The position numbers and the translations under genes were made by a program. From positions 1,302,001-1,366,000 of the forward strand of contig OZ244872.1 in the NCBI GenBank assembly GCA_965221215.1: a stretch of 64,000 bases of DNA. The letters run 5' to 3'. This DNA comes from Aldehydirespirator sp965221215. Lineage in GTDB: Bacteria > Actinomycetota > Acidimicrobiia > Acidimicrobiales > Aldehydirespiratoraceae. The notes under the pieces were generated by a model. It was not told the origin of the DNA. It made no database searches and saw only the letters and a list, made by a program, of their open reading frames with translations. This document shows positions 7,670-16,714 of this stretch, one piece after another; the stretch's first letter is position 1, and each line of letters starts with the position of its first letter.

Positions 7670-8886
7670 GGTTCGCCCTCCGGGGCGGCGCCCGAGTCGT
7701 CCCCTGGCGTCGGCGCGCCCGCGCTTGACGATTCGGGCGGAGCGGCTTCACCGGCGGCCTCGGCCCCGTGCACGCCCGCCTCCTGGTGCTCTGCCGCCTC
7801 GCCGGCTATCGACATATAGCGCGACAGCCGCTCGCGCAGCGTGTTGCTGCTCACCACGAACACCACGATCAGGCCGTTGAGCCCGATCACGAGGTCCACC
7901 GGTATTTGGATGGCCCGCTGCATAGCGTTGGCCCCGACCAGCAGCCCGCCGAACAGGAACGACGACGGGATGGTGAACAGCGGGTGCAGGCCGCCGAACA
8001 GCGCGGCCACGATGCCGTTGAACCCGGCCGAGCCGGTGAAGCCGGTGGCGAAGCCCTCGGTCTGCAGGCGGTGGGTCTCGCTTCCGAACACCAGCGCCGC
8101 GCCGGCCAGCCCGCACAGCGCGCCGCTGATGGTGAGCGCCAGCATGGTCATGCGCTTCACCGGCATCCCCGCATAGCGGGCGGCCGGCGCGCTGGCCCCC
8201 ACCGCCCGCACCCGGTAGCCGGTGGTGGTGCGCCACAGGAAGAACCAGGCCGCGCCCGCGGCGAGCAGCGCCACCACCACGCCCAGATGCAGGCGGGTGC
8301 CGTCGATCAGGATGGGCAGGTCGGCGTTCTCCGAGAGGCGCTTGGTCTGGGGGATCCGGGTGCCGAGCTCGATCTGGCGGGGATCCATCAGCGGGGCCCG
8401 CAGCAGGTAGTTGAACAGTTGCACCGCCACCAGGTTGAGCATGATGGTGGACAGGATCTCGTTCACGCCCAGGTAGGCCTTGAGGGCGCCGGGTATGCCG
8501 CCCCAGATGGCTCCGCCGACCAGCCCCATGAACAGCACCAGCGGAATCAGGATCACCGACGGCAGGTCGGGCACGGCCAGCGCGGTGATGGTGGACAGCA
8601 GCCCGCCCGCGATGATCTGGCCCTCCCCTCCAATGTTGATCACCTTGGCCCGGAAGGCGACGCAGATGCCGGTGCCGACGAGCAGCAGGGGCATGGCCTT
8701 GGCCGCCGACTCGGCCAGTTCCTCGGTGCCCCCGAAGGCGCCGATCAGCAGTTCCTTGTAGCCCTCGAGCGGGTTGGCCCCGAGGCCGAGGATCATGGCC
8801 GCGCCGATCAGCAGGGCCAGGATCACGGCCGAGCCCCCGACCACCACCCCGCCGACGCGGGCCAGAGTGGCGCGCCGCGACCTCAC
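7666..8886 (-). CDS. ABC transporter permease, nucleoside-type importer (YufP/NupP-like)
   Basis: The 406-residue polytopic permease is first in the importer operon. It shows the family stretch AFRAKVINIGGEGQIIAGG and the loop RTTTGYRVRAVGASAPAARYAGM. The last 40 or so residues form a hydrophilic Ala/Pro/Glu-rich tail not typical of the family, probably a flexible cytoplasmic extension. The GTG start at 8886 has no strong ribosome site directly upstream. Two tandem-repeat arrays occupy the upstream 200 bp and may control the operon. Order on the minus strand: this gene, second permease, tandem lipoprotein, ATPase, GcvT-like enzyme. Confidence 0.92.
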   Translation of the reverse strand: MRSRRATLARVGGVVVGGSAVILALLIGAAMILGLGANPLEGYKELLIGAFGGTEELAESAAKAMPLLLVGTGICVAFRAKVINIGGEGQIIAGGLLSTITALAVPDLPSVILIPLVLFMGLVGGAIWGGIPGALKAYLGVNEILSTIMLNLVAVQLFNYLLRAPLMDPRQIELGTRIPQTKRLSENADLPILIDGTRLHLGVVVALLAAGAAWFFLWRTTTGYRVRAVGASAPAARYAGMPVKRMTMLALTISGALCGLAGAALVFGSETHRLQTEGFATGFTGSAGFNGIVAALFGGLHPLFTIPSSFLFGGLLVGANAMQRAIQIPVDLVIGLNGLIVVFVVSSNTLRERLSRYMSIAGEAAEHQEAGVHGAEAAGEAAPPESSSAGAPTPGDDSGAAPEGEP

Positions 8887-8932
8887 ACCGAGTCCAACGG
8901 GAGTCTGGATGGCGGCAAGCTGGGCGACCGGT

Positions 8933-8989
8933 CAGGCATCCGACAGAAGTTCAGGAATCCGACAAGATTGCAGGCATCCGGCAATGCTT
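8933..8989. repeat. three tandem 19-bp repeats upstream of the importer operon
   Basis: Units start at 8933, 8952 and 8971 and read CAGGCATCCGACAGAAGTT, CAGGAATCCGACAAGATTG and CAGGCATCCGGCAATGCTT. The period is exactly 19 bp. They lie 47 bp upstream of the first permease start, a position suited to repeated operator sites. Confidence 0.8.
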
Positions 8990-9012
8990 GACGCGCCGAG
9001 CGCGCTTGTCAA

Positions 9013-9096
9013 GCGAATATCTGTCGGCGCGAACAACCGCCCGCGAGCGAATATCTGCCCGCACGAACAACCGCCCAGGAGCGAATACCTGCCCGC
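9013..9096. repeat. tandem 34-bp repeats, two full and one partial copy
   Basis: Units begin with GCGAATAT/CCTG at 9013, 9047 and 9081, a period of exactly 34 bp. The full units also share CGAACAACCGCCC. The third copy matches clearly only over its first 16 bases. No variable spacers are present, so this is a tandem repeat, not a CRISPR array. Confidence 0.8.
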
Positions 9097-9133
9097 TAGG
9101 TCTGTCCGCCGCAGCGCGATGTCAGCCCAAAGC

Positions 9134-9439
9134 TCAACCCGAAGGCTTCGACAGCAGATCCCCGGCGGTGGCCAGCACCTCGGCCAGCTTGGCGGTGTTG
9201 TCGTAGACGGCTCTCAAGTAGTACTCGCTGACCGCCTCGTGGCCGGGAAATGGCGGGCGGCCCAGGGATCGCACCACCGCGGAGGCGTCGGTTGTGACCG
9301 TGACATCCTCCACTGCCGGGAGCTTGCCGGCCGAGCCCCAGAAGTCCTTGGAGGTCTTGGCCGAAGGCTGCGAGGCGCCCTTGCCCCGGCCCCGTCGGGA
9401 TCGACGGCGGGCGGCGTCGGCGCCGTTGGCCGCGCTCAT
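9134..9439 (-). CDS. small basic protein overlapping the SNF2 helicase gene, function unknown
   Basis: The 101-residue protein has a very basic N-terminus (RRRSRRGRGKG near residues 11-21) and a more ordered C-terminal two-thirds, including SKDFWGSAGKLP and a helical ending. I do not recognise a domain. The ATG at 9439 overlaps the stop of the SNF2 helicase gene by 4 bases (ATGA), so it is translationally coupled to it. It may be a helicase partner or a nucleic-acid-binding accessory; the basic tail is consistent with that but does not prove it. The frame extends upstream of 9439 only inside the helicase gene. Confidence 0.7.
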   Translation of the reverse strand: MSAANGADAARRRSRRGRGKGASQPSAKTSKDFWGSAGKLPAVEDVTVTTDASAVVRSLGRPPFPGHEAVSEYYLRAVYDNTAKLAEVLATAGDLLSKPSG

Positions 9440-12400
9440 GAGCGAACCCCAGCGGCGTGGGCGCCGTTGTCGCCGTTCTCGTCGATGAGCAGCAGGTCCT
9501 GGTCGATGCCCAGCGCGGCCCGCAGCTGGTCGCTGTCGAGGTCGCCCACCGACGACGACTTGGGCAGCACCACCTCGGCGATGCGGCGCTTGCCCGCCAC
9601 CACCTCCTCCACCCTTTCGTCCACCGTTCCGGGGCACACCAGGCGATGGCACACCACCGTGTTGCGCTGGCCGATGCGCCAGGCGCGGTCGCGAGCCTGG
9701 TCCTCCACTGCGGGGTTCCACCAGCGGTCATAGAGCACCACATGGTTGGCCGCGGTCAGGTTGAGGCCGGTTCCGCCCGCTTTGAGCGACAGCACCAGAG
9801 CGCCGGCGCCGCGGCCCTGCTGGAACGACTGCACCAGGCGGTCGCGGGTGCCGCGGGCCAGCCCGCCGTGATAGCAGTTGATCGACAGCCCGGTGCGCTC
9901 GCTGAGATGGGCCGCCAGCCGCTCGCCCCAGGTTGCGAAGTGGGTGAAGATCAGCATCCTCTCGCCGGCCGCGAAGACTTGATCGACGATCTGCTCCAGG
10001 CGGGCCAGCTTGCCCGAGCGCCCGTCGAGGGGACCGCCGTCGTCGGAGTAGTTGACCGGGTGGTTGCAGATCTGCTTGAGGGCGGTGATGGCGGCCAGCA
10101 CCGCGCCCTTGCGCTCCGGCGCGGCCTCGGCGCCCTGCGCCTCGGTTCGAGTCACCAGCTCGTCGAGCACGGCCTGGTAGAGGCCGATCTGCTCCGCGGT
10201 CATGGAGCAGTGGTCGAGCTCGTCGATGCGGTCGGGCAACTCGGCGGCGATGGCCGGCTCGGCCTTGGTGCGGCGGAACACGAGGATGCCGTTGAGCGCG
10301 GCCAACGCGCTCTCGCCGGCCGCGGCCGACCTCGACGACAGGGCTGCCGAAGACGCGGCGGCGGTCTCGGGCCGCGAGCCGTTCGGCGACTCCGAGCCGT
10401 TGGCGCCTGACGCGCCGTTCGAGAAGGCTCCAGCCTTGGTCGCCCCGGCCTTCTCGGTCGCCTCGGCCTGCTTGGTCGTCTTCGACATCTCGGCGATGAA
10501 CCGGTTGCGGGCCCCGAGCAGGCCCGGATTGCAGAAGTCCATGATGGCCCAAAGGTCGCCCAGCCCGTTCTCGATGGGGGTGCCGGTGAGCGCCACCCGG
10601 CAGCGGGCCTCGAGCCGGCGGAGCTGCTGGGCGGTCTCGCTGGCCGGGTTCTTGATGGCCTGCGCCTCGTCGAGCACCACCGTCGACCACTCGACCTTCT
10701 CGAGCACGTCCATGTCGCGCATGGCCGTGCCGTAGGTGGACACCACCAGGTCGGCGCCCTCGACCATGGCCGGCACCCGCTCGGCGCCGGTGCGGCCGGG
10801 GCCGTGGTGCACGACGACCCGCAGCCCCGGCACGAAGCGCCGCGCCTCGCTGGCCCAGTTGCCCACCACCGCGGGCGGCGCGGCCACCAGCGACGGGCCG
10901 TTGCCCCTCGTCAGAAAGATGTGGGCCAGCATGGTGGGGGTCTTGCCCAGGCCCATGTCGAGAGCCAGGCAGCCGCCCAGTCCGGCCTCCTCCAGGAAAC
11001 CCAGCCAGACCAGGGCGTCGGCTTGATAGGTCCGCAGCGCCCCGCTGAAGCCGTCGGGCCTGATGGGGAGCTCGGCCGGGATGCGGCGGGCGCTGCTGAT
11101 CAGCTCCGCGGCCCAGCCCTGGCCGGCGATCATCGTTCCGCCGGCCAGCGGCGAACCCTCCAGGCCGAGGGCGTGGCGCAGCATGTCGGCGCCGCTCAAC
11201 CGGGTCATGTCGGCCCGCTCGGCCAGCGCGGCGGCGGCCTCGTTGAGGTCGACGCGGTCCAGCTCCACCCAGCGGCCCCGGCTCTTCACCAGGGGCCGTG
11301 CCTGGGAGGCCAGATCGCGGATCTCGGCTGCGGTCAGCTCCACGTCGTCAAAAGCGACCGACCAGCGCACGTCGGCCAACTGCCGGGCGCCCACCACCGC
11401 CTCCTCGGCCTCCAGCGAAGTGAGCCGCAGCGACGGCGTGGGGCGCCGCCGCGACAGCGCGGGAACCCGCACGTCGTATCCGACGGCCTGCAGGACATGG
11501 CCGGTCTCGGTCATGAGCTGCCAGGCCTCGTCGGCGTTGAGGATCACCTCGCCCCGGCGGCGACCCCCGAGCCGCAGCAGCTCCGGGAAGAGCCGCTCCA
11601 GGCGCGACATCTGGTGCTTCACCGCCTGGCGCCTGGCCCGCGAGGCGATGACCAGGGCCCGCTCCACCGGCTGCAGCTCGCCCGTGCTCGACTCCGACAG
11701 CACAGACAGGTGCCAGGCGCCGATGTCGTCGGGGGGGTCGAGCTGCACAATCAGCCGCAGGCGGCGGTCGTAGGACTCCGTCACCGGCCGGGCCCACTGG
11801 TCGAGGCGCCGGGTCAGGTCGGCGGCGTGCCGGCTGGGCACTTCGAAGGGGGTGCCGTCGAGGCGGGCCAGGGCCGTCTCGGCCACGTCGGCCCGGGTGC
11901 GGGGCGCAGGCGGCGGGGCGGGTGCTTCCAGGCGCTCGGCCGCCTCGCTGGCAATGGCGTCGACTATGTCGGCCAGCACCGCCTGGGTGAAGGCGTCGGC
12001 GTCGCGCTGATTCTCGAACGCGGCGGCGGCGCCGGGCAGCGACTCGGCCAGCGCGGCGACCGTGTCGGACTCCACCAGCGCGGGGGCCCAACGAATCGCG
12101 TAGGCCGCGCTGTCCGAACGGGTCGCGGCGTCTCCGTTGGCGGCCTCAGGCGCCGTCTCGTCGATGCGGTGGCGGCGGCGAACCTTCTTGAGCTGGGGGA
12201 TCATCCTGCCCTGCGCGGCGAGCCGCACCGCCTGGGCGGCCACCAGTCCCAGCCACGAAACGCTGGAGCCGATCCCCTCTTGCTCGGCCGCTGAGCCCAG
12301 CGCCACCAGCCATCCCAGACAGCTCTCGATCGGCGCCGACACCGTCTCGGCCCGAGCTCCGCCCGGCACCTTCACCGGACGGTGCTGGCTCCAGTCGACG

Positions 12401-12867
12401 GTTCCGGCGCCGGTGTCGCGCAGCCGCCGGAGCACCTCGGGGGTGCTCTCGGCCGCCCGGTTGGATCCCGCGGCCCAGGCGATCATCCGCCCCGGCACCC
12501 ACGACAGCTGCAGCTCCACCGGCGCGGCGTTGCGCTCGTCTGCGGTGGCACCGTTCTCCAGCGGCGCGGCGGGCGGACCCACCAGGGTCGTCAGCACCGC
12601 GTCGACGGCGCGGTAGTCGGCCTCCAAGTCGGCAACGATCATGGCGCGCCGATGTCCCCGAACCGAGGCCCGGACGGAGTCGATGGACTCAGCGACATCG
12701 TCGAGCAGTCGGTACAGGGCTCGAACCCACAGCCTGGTGTTGGCCTCCAATAGCGCCAGATCCGAGTCGCTGGCCAGGCCATCGACATGGCGACGCACAG
12801 CCTCAGCGAAGTCCGCGGACGACGCCAACTGTGGGTCCAAGGTGGCGGTAGCAGTCGTCGTCACCAT
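9436..12867 (-). CDS. SNF2-family DEAD/DEAQ-box helicase (HelZ-like)
   Basis: The 1143-residue protein has an N-terminal and middle region of about 600 residues like that of bacterial SNF2 proteins with an associated DUF3670-type domain. The two-lobed SNF2 motor follows. It has Walker A LDMGLGKT (residues 636-643), DEAQ box VVLDEAQAIKN (about 731-740), motif III LTGTPIENGLGDLW (760-773), and a C-terminal helicase lobe with GGTGLNLTAANHV, DRWWNPAVEDQA and RAWRIGQ. A low-complexity Ala/Ser/Gly/Asn stretch (about 796-856) interrupts the motor. The family translocates on double-stranded DNA; related mycobacterial proteins are of uncertain role. No restriction, methylase or known defence gene is adjacent, so a housekeeping DNA role is as likely as defence. 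Confidence 0.92.
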   Translation of the reverse strand: MVTTTATATLDPQLASSADFAEAVRRHVDGLASDSDLALLEANTRLWVRALYRLLDDVAESIDSVRASVRGHRRAMIVADLEADYRAVDAVLTTLVGPPAAPLENGATADERNAAPVELQLSWVPGRMIAWAAGSNRAAESTPEVLRRLRDTGAGTVDWSQHRPVKVPGGARAETVSAPIESCLGWLVALGSAAEQEGIGSSVSWLGLVAAQAVRLAAQGRMIPQLKKVRRRHRIDETAPEAANGDAATRSDSAAYAIRWAPALVESDTVAALAESLPGAAAAFENQRDADAFTQAVLADIVDAIASEAAERLEAPAPPPAPRTRADVAETALARLDGTPFEVPSRHAADLTRRLDQWARPVTESYDRRLRLIVQLDPPDDIGAWHLSVLSESSTGELQPVERALVIASRARRQAVKHQMSRLERLFPELLRLGGRRRGEVILNADEAWQLMTETGHVLQAVGYDVRVPALSRRRPTPSLRLTSLEAEEAVVGARQLADVRWSVAFDDVELTAAEIRDLASQARPLVKSRGRWVELDRVDLNEAAAALAERADMTRLSGADMLRHALGLEGSPLAGGTMIAGQGWAAELISSARRIPAELPIRPDGFSGALRTYQADALVWLGFLEEAGLGGCLALDMGLGKTPTMLAHIFLTRGNGPSLVAAPPAVVGNWASEARRFVPGLRVVVHHGPGRTGAERVPAMVEGADLVVSTYGTAMRDMDVLEKVEWSTVVLDEAQAIKNPASETAQQLRRLEARCRVALTGTPIENGLGDLWAIMDFCNPGLLGARNRFIAEMSKTTKQAEATEKAGATKAGAFSNGASGANGSESPNGSRPETAAASSAALSSRSAAAGESALAALNGILVFRRTKAEPAIAAELPDRIDELDHCSMTAEQIGLYQAVLDELVTRTEAQGAEAAPERKGAVLAAITALKQICNHPVNYSDDGGPLDGRSGKLARLEQIVDQVFAAGERMLIFTHFATWGERLAAHLSERTGLSINCYHGGLARGTRDRLVQSFQQGRGAGALVLSLKAGGTGLNLTAANHVVLYDRWWNPAVEDQARDRAWRIGQRNTVVCHRLVCPGTVDERVEEVVAGKRRIAEVVLPKSSSVGDLDSDQLRAALGIDQDLLLIDENGDNGAHAAGVRS

Positions 12868-12939
12868 TGGATTGGGCGCGAGCCTATCAACCTCACCCGC
12901 CGCGCCGACATTCTTGAATTCGTGCGGGTGCGGCCCGCC

Positions 12940-15900
12940 TCAGGCTCGCTCTAGTGCCTCGCGCATCCTGGCAATGCCGGCCAGCTTGATGTGCTCGTAG
13001 CCCCGCACCGCGTCGGGCGACTCGGCCCGGGCCAGCGCCGCCCCGTAGGTGGCCGCGTCGAGCCGCTCCAGGTCGGAGGCGACCGCAGCCCGGTACTCCT
13101 TCGGCAGCGACCGCTCCGCCCGCCGTATGGCGGTGTAGCCGAACACGTCGAAGACGGTGCCCCGCAGCCGGCGCGCCGCCGCCAGCAGACGAATCGCGGG
13201 CCCCCAGGCGAACGGCAGCGCCATCTTCGAGCGCATCCCCAGCGCCCGCAGCACCGGCGGATGCAGCTTCCAGGCCAGCCTTCCCCCGGTGGCCTCGGCC
13301 GCCTGCCGGGCCTCGGCGGTGGCCTCGGAGTCGAGCATCAGCCTGGCCACCTCGTACTCGTCCTTGTAGGCCAGAAGCTTGAAGTGGCCGCGGGCCGCCG
13401 CCGCGGTCAGCCGCCCCGACCCGTCGCCCCGAGCCGCGTCGGCGGACGCCACCGCCTCCACGAAGTCGAGGTGGGCGTGAGCCAGTTTCGGCGACTGGTA
13501 GGCGCAAAGCTCCGCCGCCATGAGCTCCAGATCCACCGCAGAGGCGGCGTGATCGGTGCCTGTGAGGTTGCCGTTGCTGACGACCTTGGCCAGGTCCGCC
13601 GGGACTTCAGCTTGGTCGTTGTCTCGCGTGTGGTCGCGGTCGAAGCCGGCCATAACTGCGGCGCGCCGGACCCGCTCGGCGAGCTCATCGTCGAGTTCTG
13701 TGCGCCGCCCGGCCCGGCGGGACATCGCCGATGTTCCGGCCGCGGCCGCGGCCTCCACCTCGGCGGGCCGGGCCAGCTGTGCCCGACCCCAGCGGAACGC
13801 CTCGATGTTGCTGCGCGTGGCCACGCCGTTGAGCTCGATGGCGTGCTCCACCGACTCCGGCGACAGCGGCAGCGCGCCGGCCTGCACCGCCATGCCCACC
13901 ACGAACACGTTGGCCGGCACCGAGCTGCCGAGCAGGGCCTCGGTGACGGCCTGGGCGTCGACCCAGTGCCGGCAGTCGGCCCGGGTGGCCGCCGCGATGG
14001 CAGCCTCCAACTCGGCGGGCGCCGGCATGGCCCGGTCGGGGTGGGCCACCATGGCCCCGGTGGGGGTCTGAGAGGTGGAGCCGACCACCGCGGTGCGCTG
14101 CGGGTCGGCGCCTCTCAGGCCCGACGGCGACGCCGCCCCCAGCTGGTCGAAGGCCAGAAGCAGGTCGGCCTGGCCCTCGCCGAGGCGGTTGCTGGCCGCG
14201 GTCTCGCTGCGGCACAGGCGCAGGTCGCTCACCACCGGCCCGGCCTTCTGCGACAGCCCGATCTGGTCGAGGCCCCGCACCTCGAAGCCGTCGAACATCG
14301 CCGCGGTCCCGATGATCTGGCTCACGGTGACCACCCCGGTGCCGCCGATGCCGACGATGCGAATCGACAGGTCGTCGGTGGGCGCGACCGGCACCGGATC
14401 ATCCAGATCGGCAGGCGCCGCCGGGGGGCCGTCCGCAGAGCCGATCCGGCCCTTGATCCGGTGCAGCCACGACCTGAGCCGCCCCGGCCGGGTCACGGTC
14501 ATAAACGACGGGCAGTCCCCCTCCAGGCACGAGAAGTCGAGATTGCAGGTGGTCTGGTCGATCCGGGTCTTGCGCCCGAATGCCGTCTCGACGGACTGAA
14601 CCGACAGGCAGTTGCTGACCGAGGCGCAGTCGCCGCAGCCCTCGCAGATCCGCTCGTTGATGAACACCCGCTGGCGGGGCACGGCCACCGTGCCGCGCTT
14701 GCGCCCCCGGCGGGCCTCGGCCGCGCACTGCTGGTCGTGGACAAGCACGGTCACGCCCGCGGTCGCAGCCAGCAGCTCCTGGGCCTCGATCAGCCGGGTG
14801 CGGGGCCAGACGTCCACCCCCTCGGGCAGATCGGCGGCGCGGTAGCGGGCCACGTCCTCGGTGGTCACCAGCACCCGGGCCACTCCCTGGGCCAGCAGCA
14901 CCCGGCACACCTCGGCCACCCCGATCATGCCCTGGGGGTCCTGGCCCCCGGTCATGGCCACGGTGCGGTTCCACAGCAGCTTGTAGGTGACGTCGGCGCC
15001 GGCCGCTATGGCCCCCTGAATGGCGAGCTGACCGCTGTGGAAATAGGTGCCGTCACCGATGTTCTGGAAGATGTGAGAGGTCTCCACGAAGGGCGCCATG
15101 CCCACCCACTGGGCGCCCTCCTGGCCCATGCAGGTGAGGCCCACGATGTCGCCGAAGCCGTCTGAGTCCATCAGCAGGGTCATCGTGTGGCAGCCGATCC
15201 CCGCCCCGACCGCGGCCCCCTCGGGAACCTTGGTGGCGCGGTTGTGAGGGCAGCCCGAGCAGAAGTAGGGGGTGCGGGCCACGCCGGCGCCCAGCGGGAT
15301 CAGCTCGCGCCGGGGCTGTTCGGGAGCGAGCCGCGAGCCGATGCGCTCGCAGAGGCGCCGCCGCAGCGGTGCCAGCAGGTCGTCGGCGGCGAGGCCGCCG
15401 TGGCCGGGCAGCAGCGGGGCGTCGTGCTCGTCGAACTTGCCCGTCACCCGGGGGCGGCGCGCCTCGTTGTAGAGGGCGTCCTTCATGAGCGACTCGATGT
15501 TGGGCTGCTTCTCCTCCACCACGAAGATCTCCTCGAGGCCCCGGGCGAAGTGGCGGGCCTGCCGGGCGCTGAAGGGGATGGGCATGTGCATGCACATGAG
15601 TCGGATGCCGGCGGCAGCGATCTCGTCGTCGCGGCCCAGCCCCAGGCGGCGCAGCGCCTCCCGCAGCTCCCGGTAGGTGATTCCCGAGGCCACTATCCCG
15701 ATCCAGGCGTCGGACGGGTCGACGGTGGCGTGGTTGAGGCGGTTCAGGGCCGCGTACTCGATGGCCAGCCGGTGGCGGACCTCATAGATCTCGCGCTCGG
15801 AGTCGACCGTCTCGGGGGTGAGCAGCCTGCCGTCGGGAGCGTGGATGTAGGGCTCGCCGTCGATGGTGGGGATGACCGGGTCGACCCGGCGCGGGTCGAG

Positions 15901-16542
15901 GTGCACCGTCGAGGAGCCGTCGGCCACGTCGGCCACGATCTTGAGGCTGGTCCACAGCCCGGTGGCCCTCGACATGTAGACGGCGTGGCGGCCCAGATCG
16001 AGCGCCTCGCGGGGCGTGCCGGGGTAGAGCACCGGGATGTGCTTGTCGGCCAGAGTGCCCGCCGACGACGACGGGATGGTCGAGCTCTTGGCCGCCGGGT
16101 CGTCGCCCGCGATCACCACCGCGCCGCCTCGGGGATCAGCGCCGGCGAACACGGCGTGGCGCAGGGCGTCGCCGGCGCGGTCCACGCCGGGCGCCTTGCA
16201 GTAGAAGACGCCCACGACGCCGTCGTAGCGCGAGTCGGGTCGCAGCGAGGCGAGCTGCGAGCCCATCACCGCGGTGGCGGCCTGCTCCTCGTTGAGGGCC
16301 GGGGCCAGCACGACCGGCAGGTCCGGGGCCTGCTCGATGGCCCGGGCCATGTCGCCGTCGAAGCCGCCCACCGGCGAGCCGGGGTAGCCGCTGACGAAGG
16401 CCGCGGTCTGCAGGCCCGCGTGCCGGTCGGCCCGCAGCTGCTCGATCGGCAGCCGGGCCAGCGCCTGGAGCCCCGTCATGAACACCGTCCCGGAGTCGTC
16501 GGTGTACCGGGTGGACAGGCGATACGTGTCGGCGACGGTCAA
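12940..16542 (-). CDS. indolepyruvate ferredoxin oxidoreductase, fused alpha/beta/gamma type
   Basis: The 1200-residue protein oxidatively decarboxylates aryl- or branched 2-oxo acids to acyl-CoA using thiamine diphosphate and ferredoxin. Domains in order: a pyrimidine-binding domain (SGYPGSPVGGFDGD near residue 51), a thiamine diphosphate region with NIGDGTYFHSG (494-504) preceded by CSGCPHN, a cysteine-rich iron-sulfur segment (CEGCGDC and CLEGDCP, about 633-677), a gamma domain beginning RIVGIGGTGVVTVSQ (about 728), and a long C-terminal region of the DUF6537 type. The start is TTG at 16542 because GGAGGT lies just upstream at the correct spacing and no better start is near. It stands alone between the his operon and the SNF2 gene. 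Confidence 0.93.
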   Translation of the reverse strand: MTVADTYRLSTRYTDDSGTVFMTGLQALARLPIEQLRADRHAGLQTAAFVSGYPGSPVGGFDGDMARAIEQAPDLPVVLAPALNEEQAATAVMGSQLASLRPDSRYDGVVGVFYCKAPGVDRAGDALRHAVFAGADPRGGAVVIAGDDPAAKSSTIPSSSAGTLADKHIPVLYPGTPREALDLGRHAVYMSRATGLWTSLKIVADVADGSSTVHLDPRRVDPVIPTIDGEPYIHAPDGRLLTPETVDSEREIYEVRHRLAIEYAALNRLNHATVDPSDAWIGIVASGITYRELREALRRLGLGRDDEIAAAGIRLMCMHMPIPFSARQARHFARGLEEIFVVEEKQPNIESLMKDALYNEARRPRVTGKFDEHDAPLLPGHGGLAADDLLAPLRRRLCERIGSRLAPEQPRRELIPLGAGVARTPYFCSGCPHNRATKVPEGAAVGAGIGCHTMTLLMDSDGFGDIVGLTCMGQEGAQWVGMAPFVETSHIFQNIGDGTYFHSGQLAIQGAIAAGADVTYKLLWNRTVAMTGGQDPQGMIGVAEVCRVLLAQGVARVLVTTEDVARYRAADLPEGVDVWPRTRLIEAQELLAATAGVTVLVHDQQCAAEARRGRKRGTVAVPRQRVFINERICEGCGDCASVSNCLSVQSVETAFGRKTRIDQTTCNLDFSCLEGDCPSFMTVTRPGRLRSWLHRIKGRIGSADGPPAAPADLDDPVPVAPTDDLSIRIVGIGGTGVVTVSQIIGTAAMFDGFEVRGLDQIGLSQKAGPVVSDLRLCRSETAASNRLGEGQADLLLAFDQLGAASPSGLRGADPQRTAVVGSTSQTPTGAMVAHPDRAMPAPAELEAAIAAATRADCRHWVDAQAVTEALLGSSVPANVFVVGMAVQAGALPLSPESVEHAIELNGVATRSNIEAFRWGRAQLARPAEVEAAAAAGTSAMSRRAGRRTELDDELAERVRRAAVMAGFDRDHTRDNDQAEVPADLAKVVSNGNLTGTDHAASAVDLELMAAELCAYQSPKLAHAHLDFVEAVASADAARGDGSGRLTAAAARGHFKLLAYKDEYEVARLMLDSEATAEARQAAEATGGRLAWKLHPPVLRALGMRSKMALPFAWGPAIRLLAAARRLRGTVFDVFGYTAIRRAERSLPKEYRAAVASDLERLDAATYGAALARAESPDAVRGYEHIKLAGIARMREALERA

Positions 16543-16547
16543 GAACG

Positions 16548-16553
16548 ACCTCC
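16548..16553 (-). promoter_or_regulatory. ribosome binding site that fixes a TTG start
   Basis: GGAGGT lies 5 bases upstream of the TTG at 16540-16542. This strong match decides the start of the indolepyruvate oxidoreductase gene. Confidence 0.75.
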
Positions 16554-16714
16554 AAGCGTCAGCGTTCTCAGCGATGGCGCGGCCTTGACACTAGTGCGAC
16601 TGTGCCTCCTATGGAAGCGACGCCGCGCGAGCTGACTCGCGTCGCGGGGAGTTTCGTCCTCTCGTGTCGGTTCGTTCCGGCCGGCGAGTGGCGGCTGGGC
16701 GTGTTGCGCACGCC

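Noticed and set aside
8933..9096. Possible CRISPR array
   Set aside because: Units are directly adjacent at 19 and 34 bp periods with no unique spacers, and no cas genes are in the window.
16626..16641. CGCGAG-CTGA-CTCGCG hairpin between the indolepyruvate oxidoreductase and hisF genes as a terminator
   Set aside because: The stem has only 6 perfect base pairs and no T-run, and lies about 75 bases past the hisF stop in GC-rich DNA. It is too weak to call.
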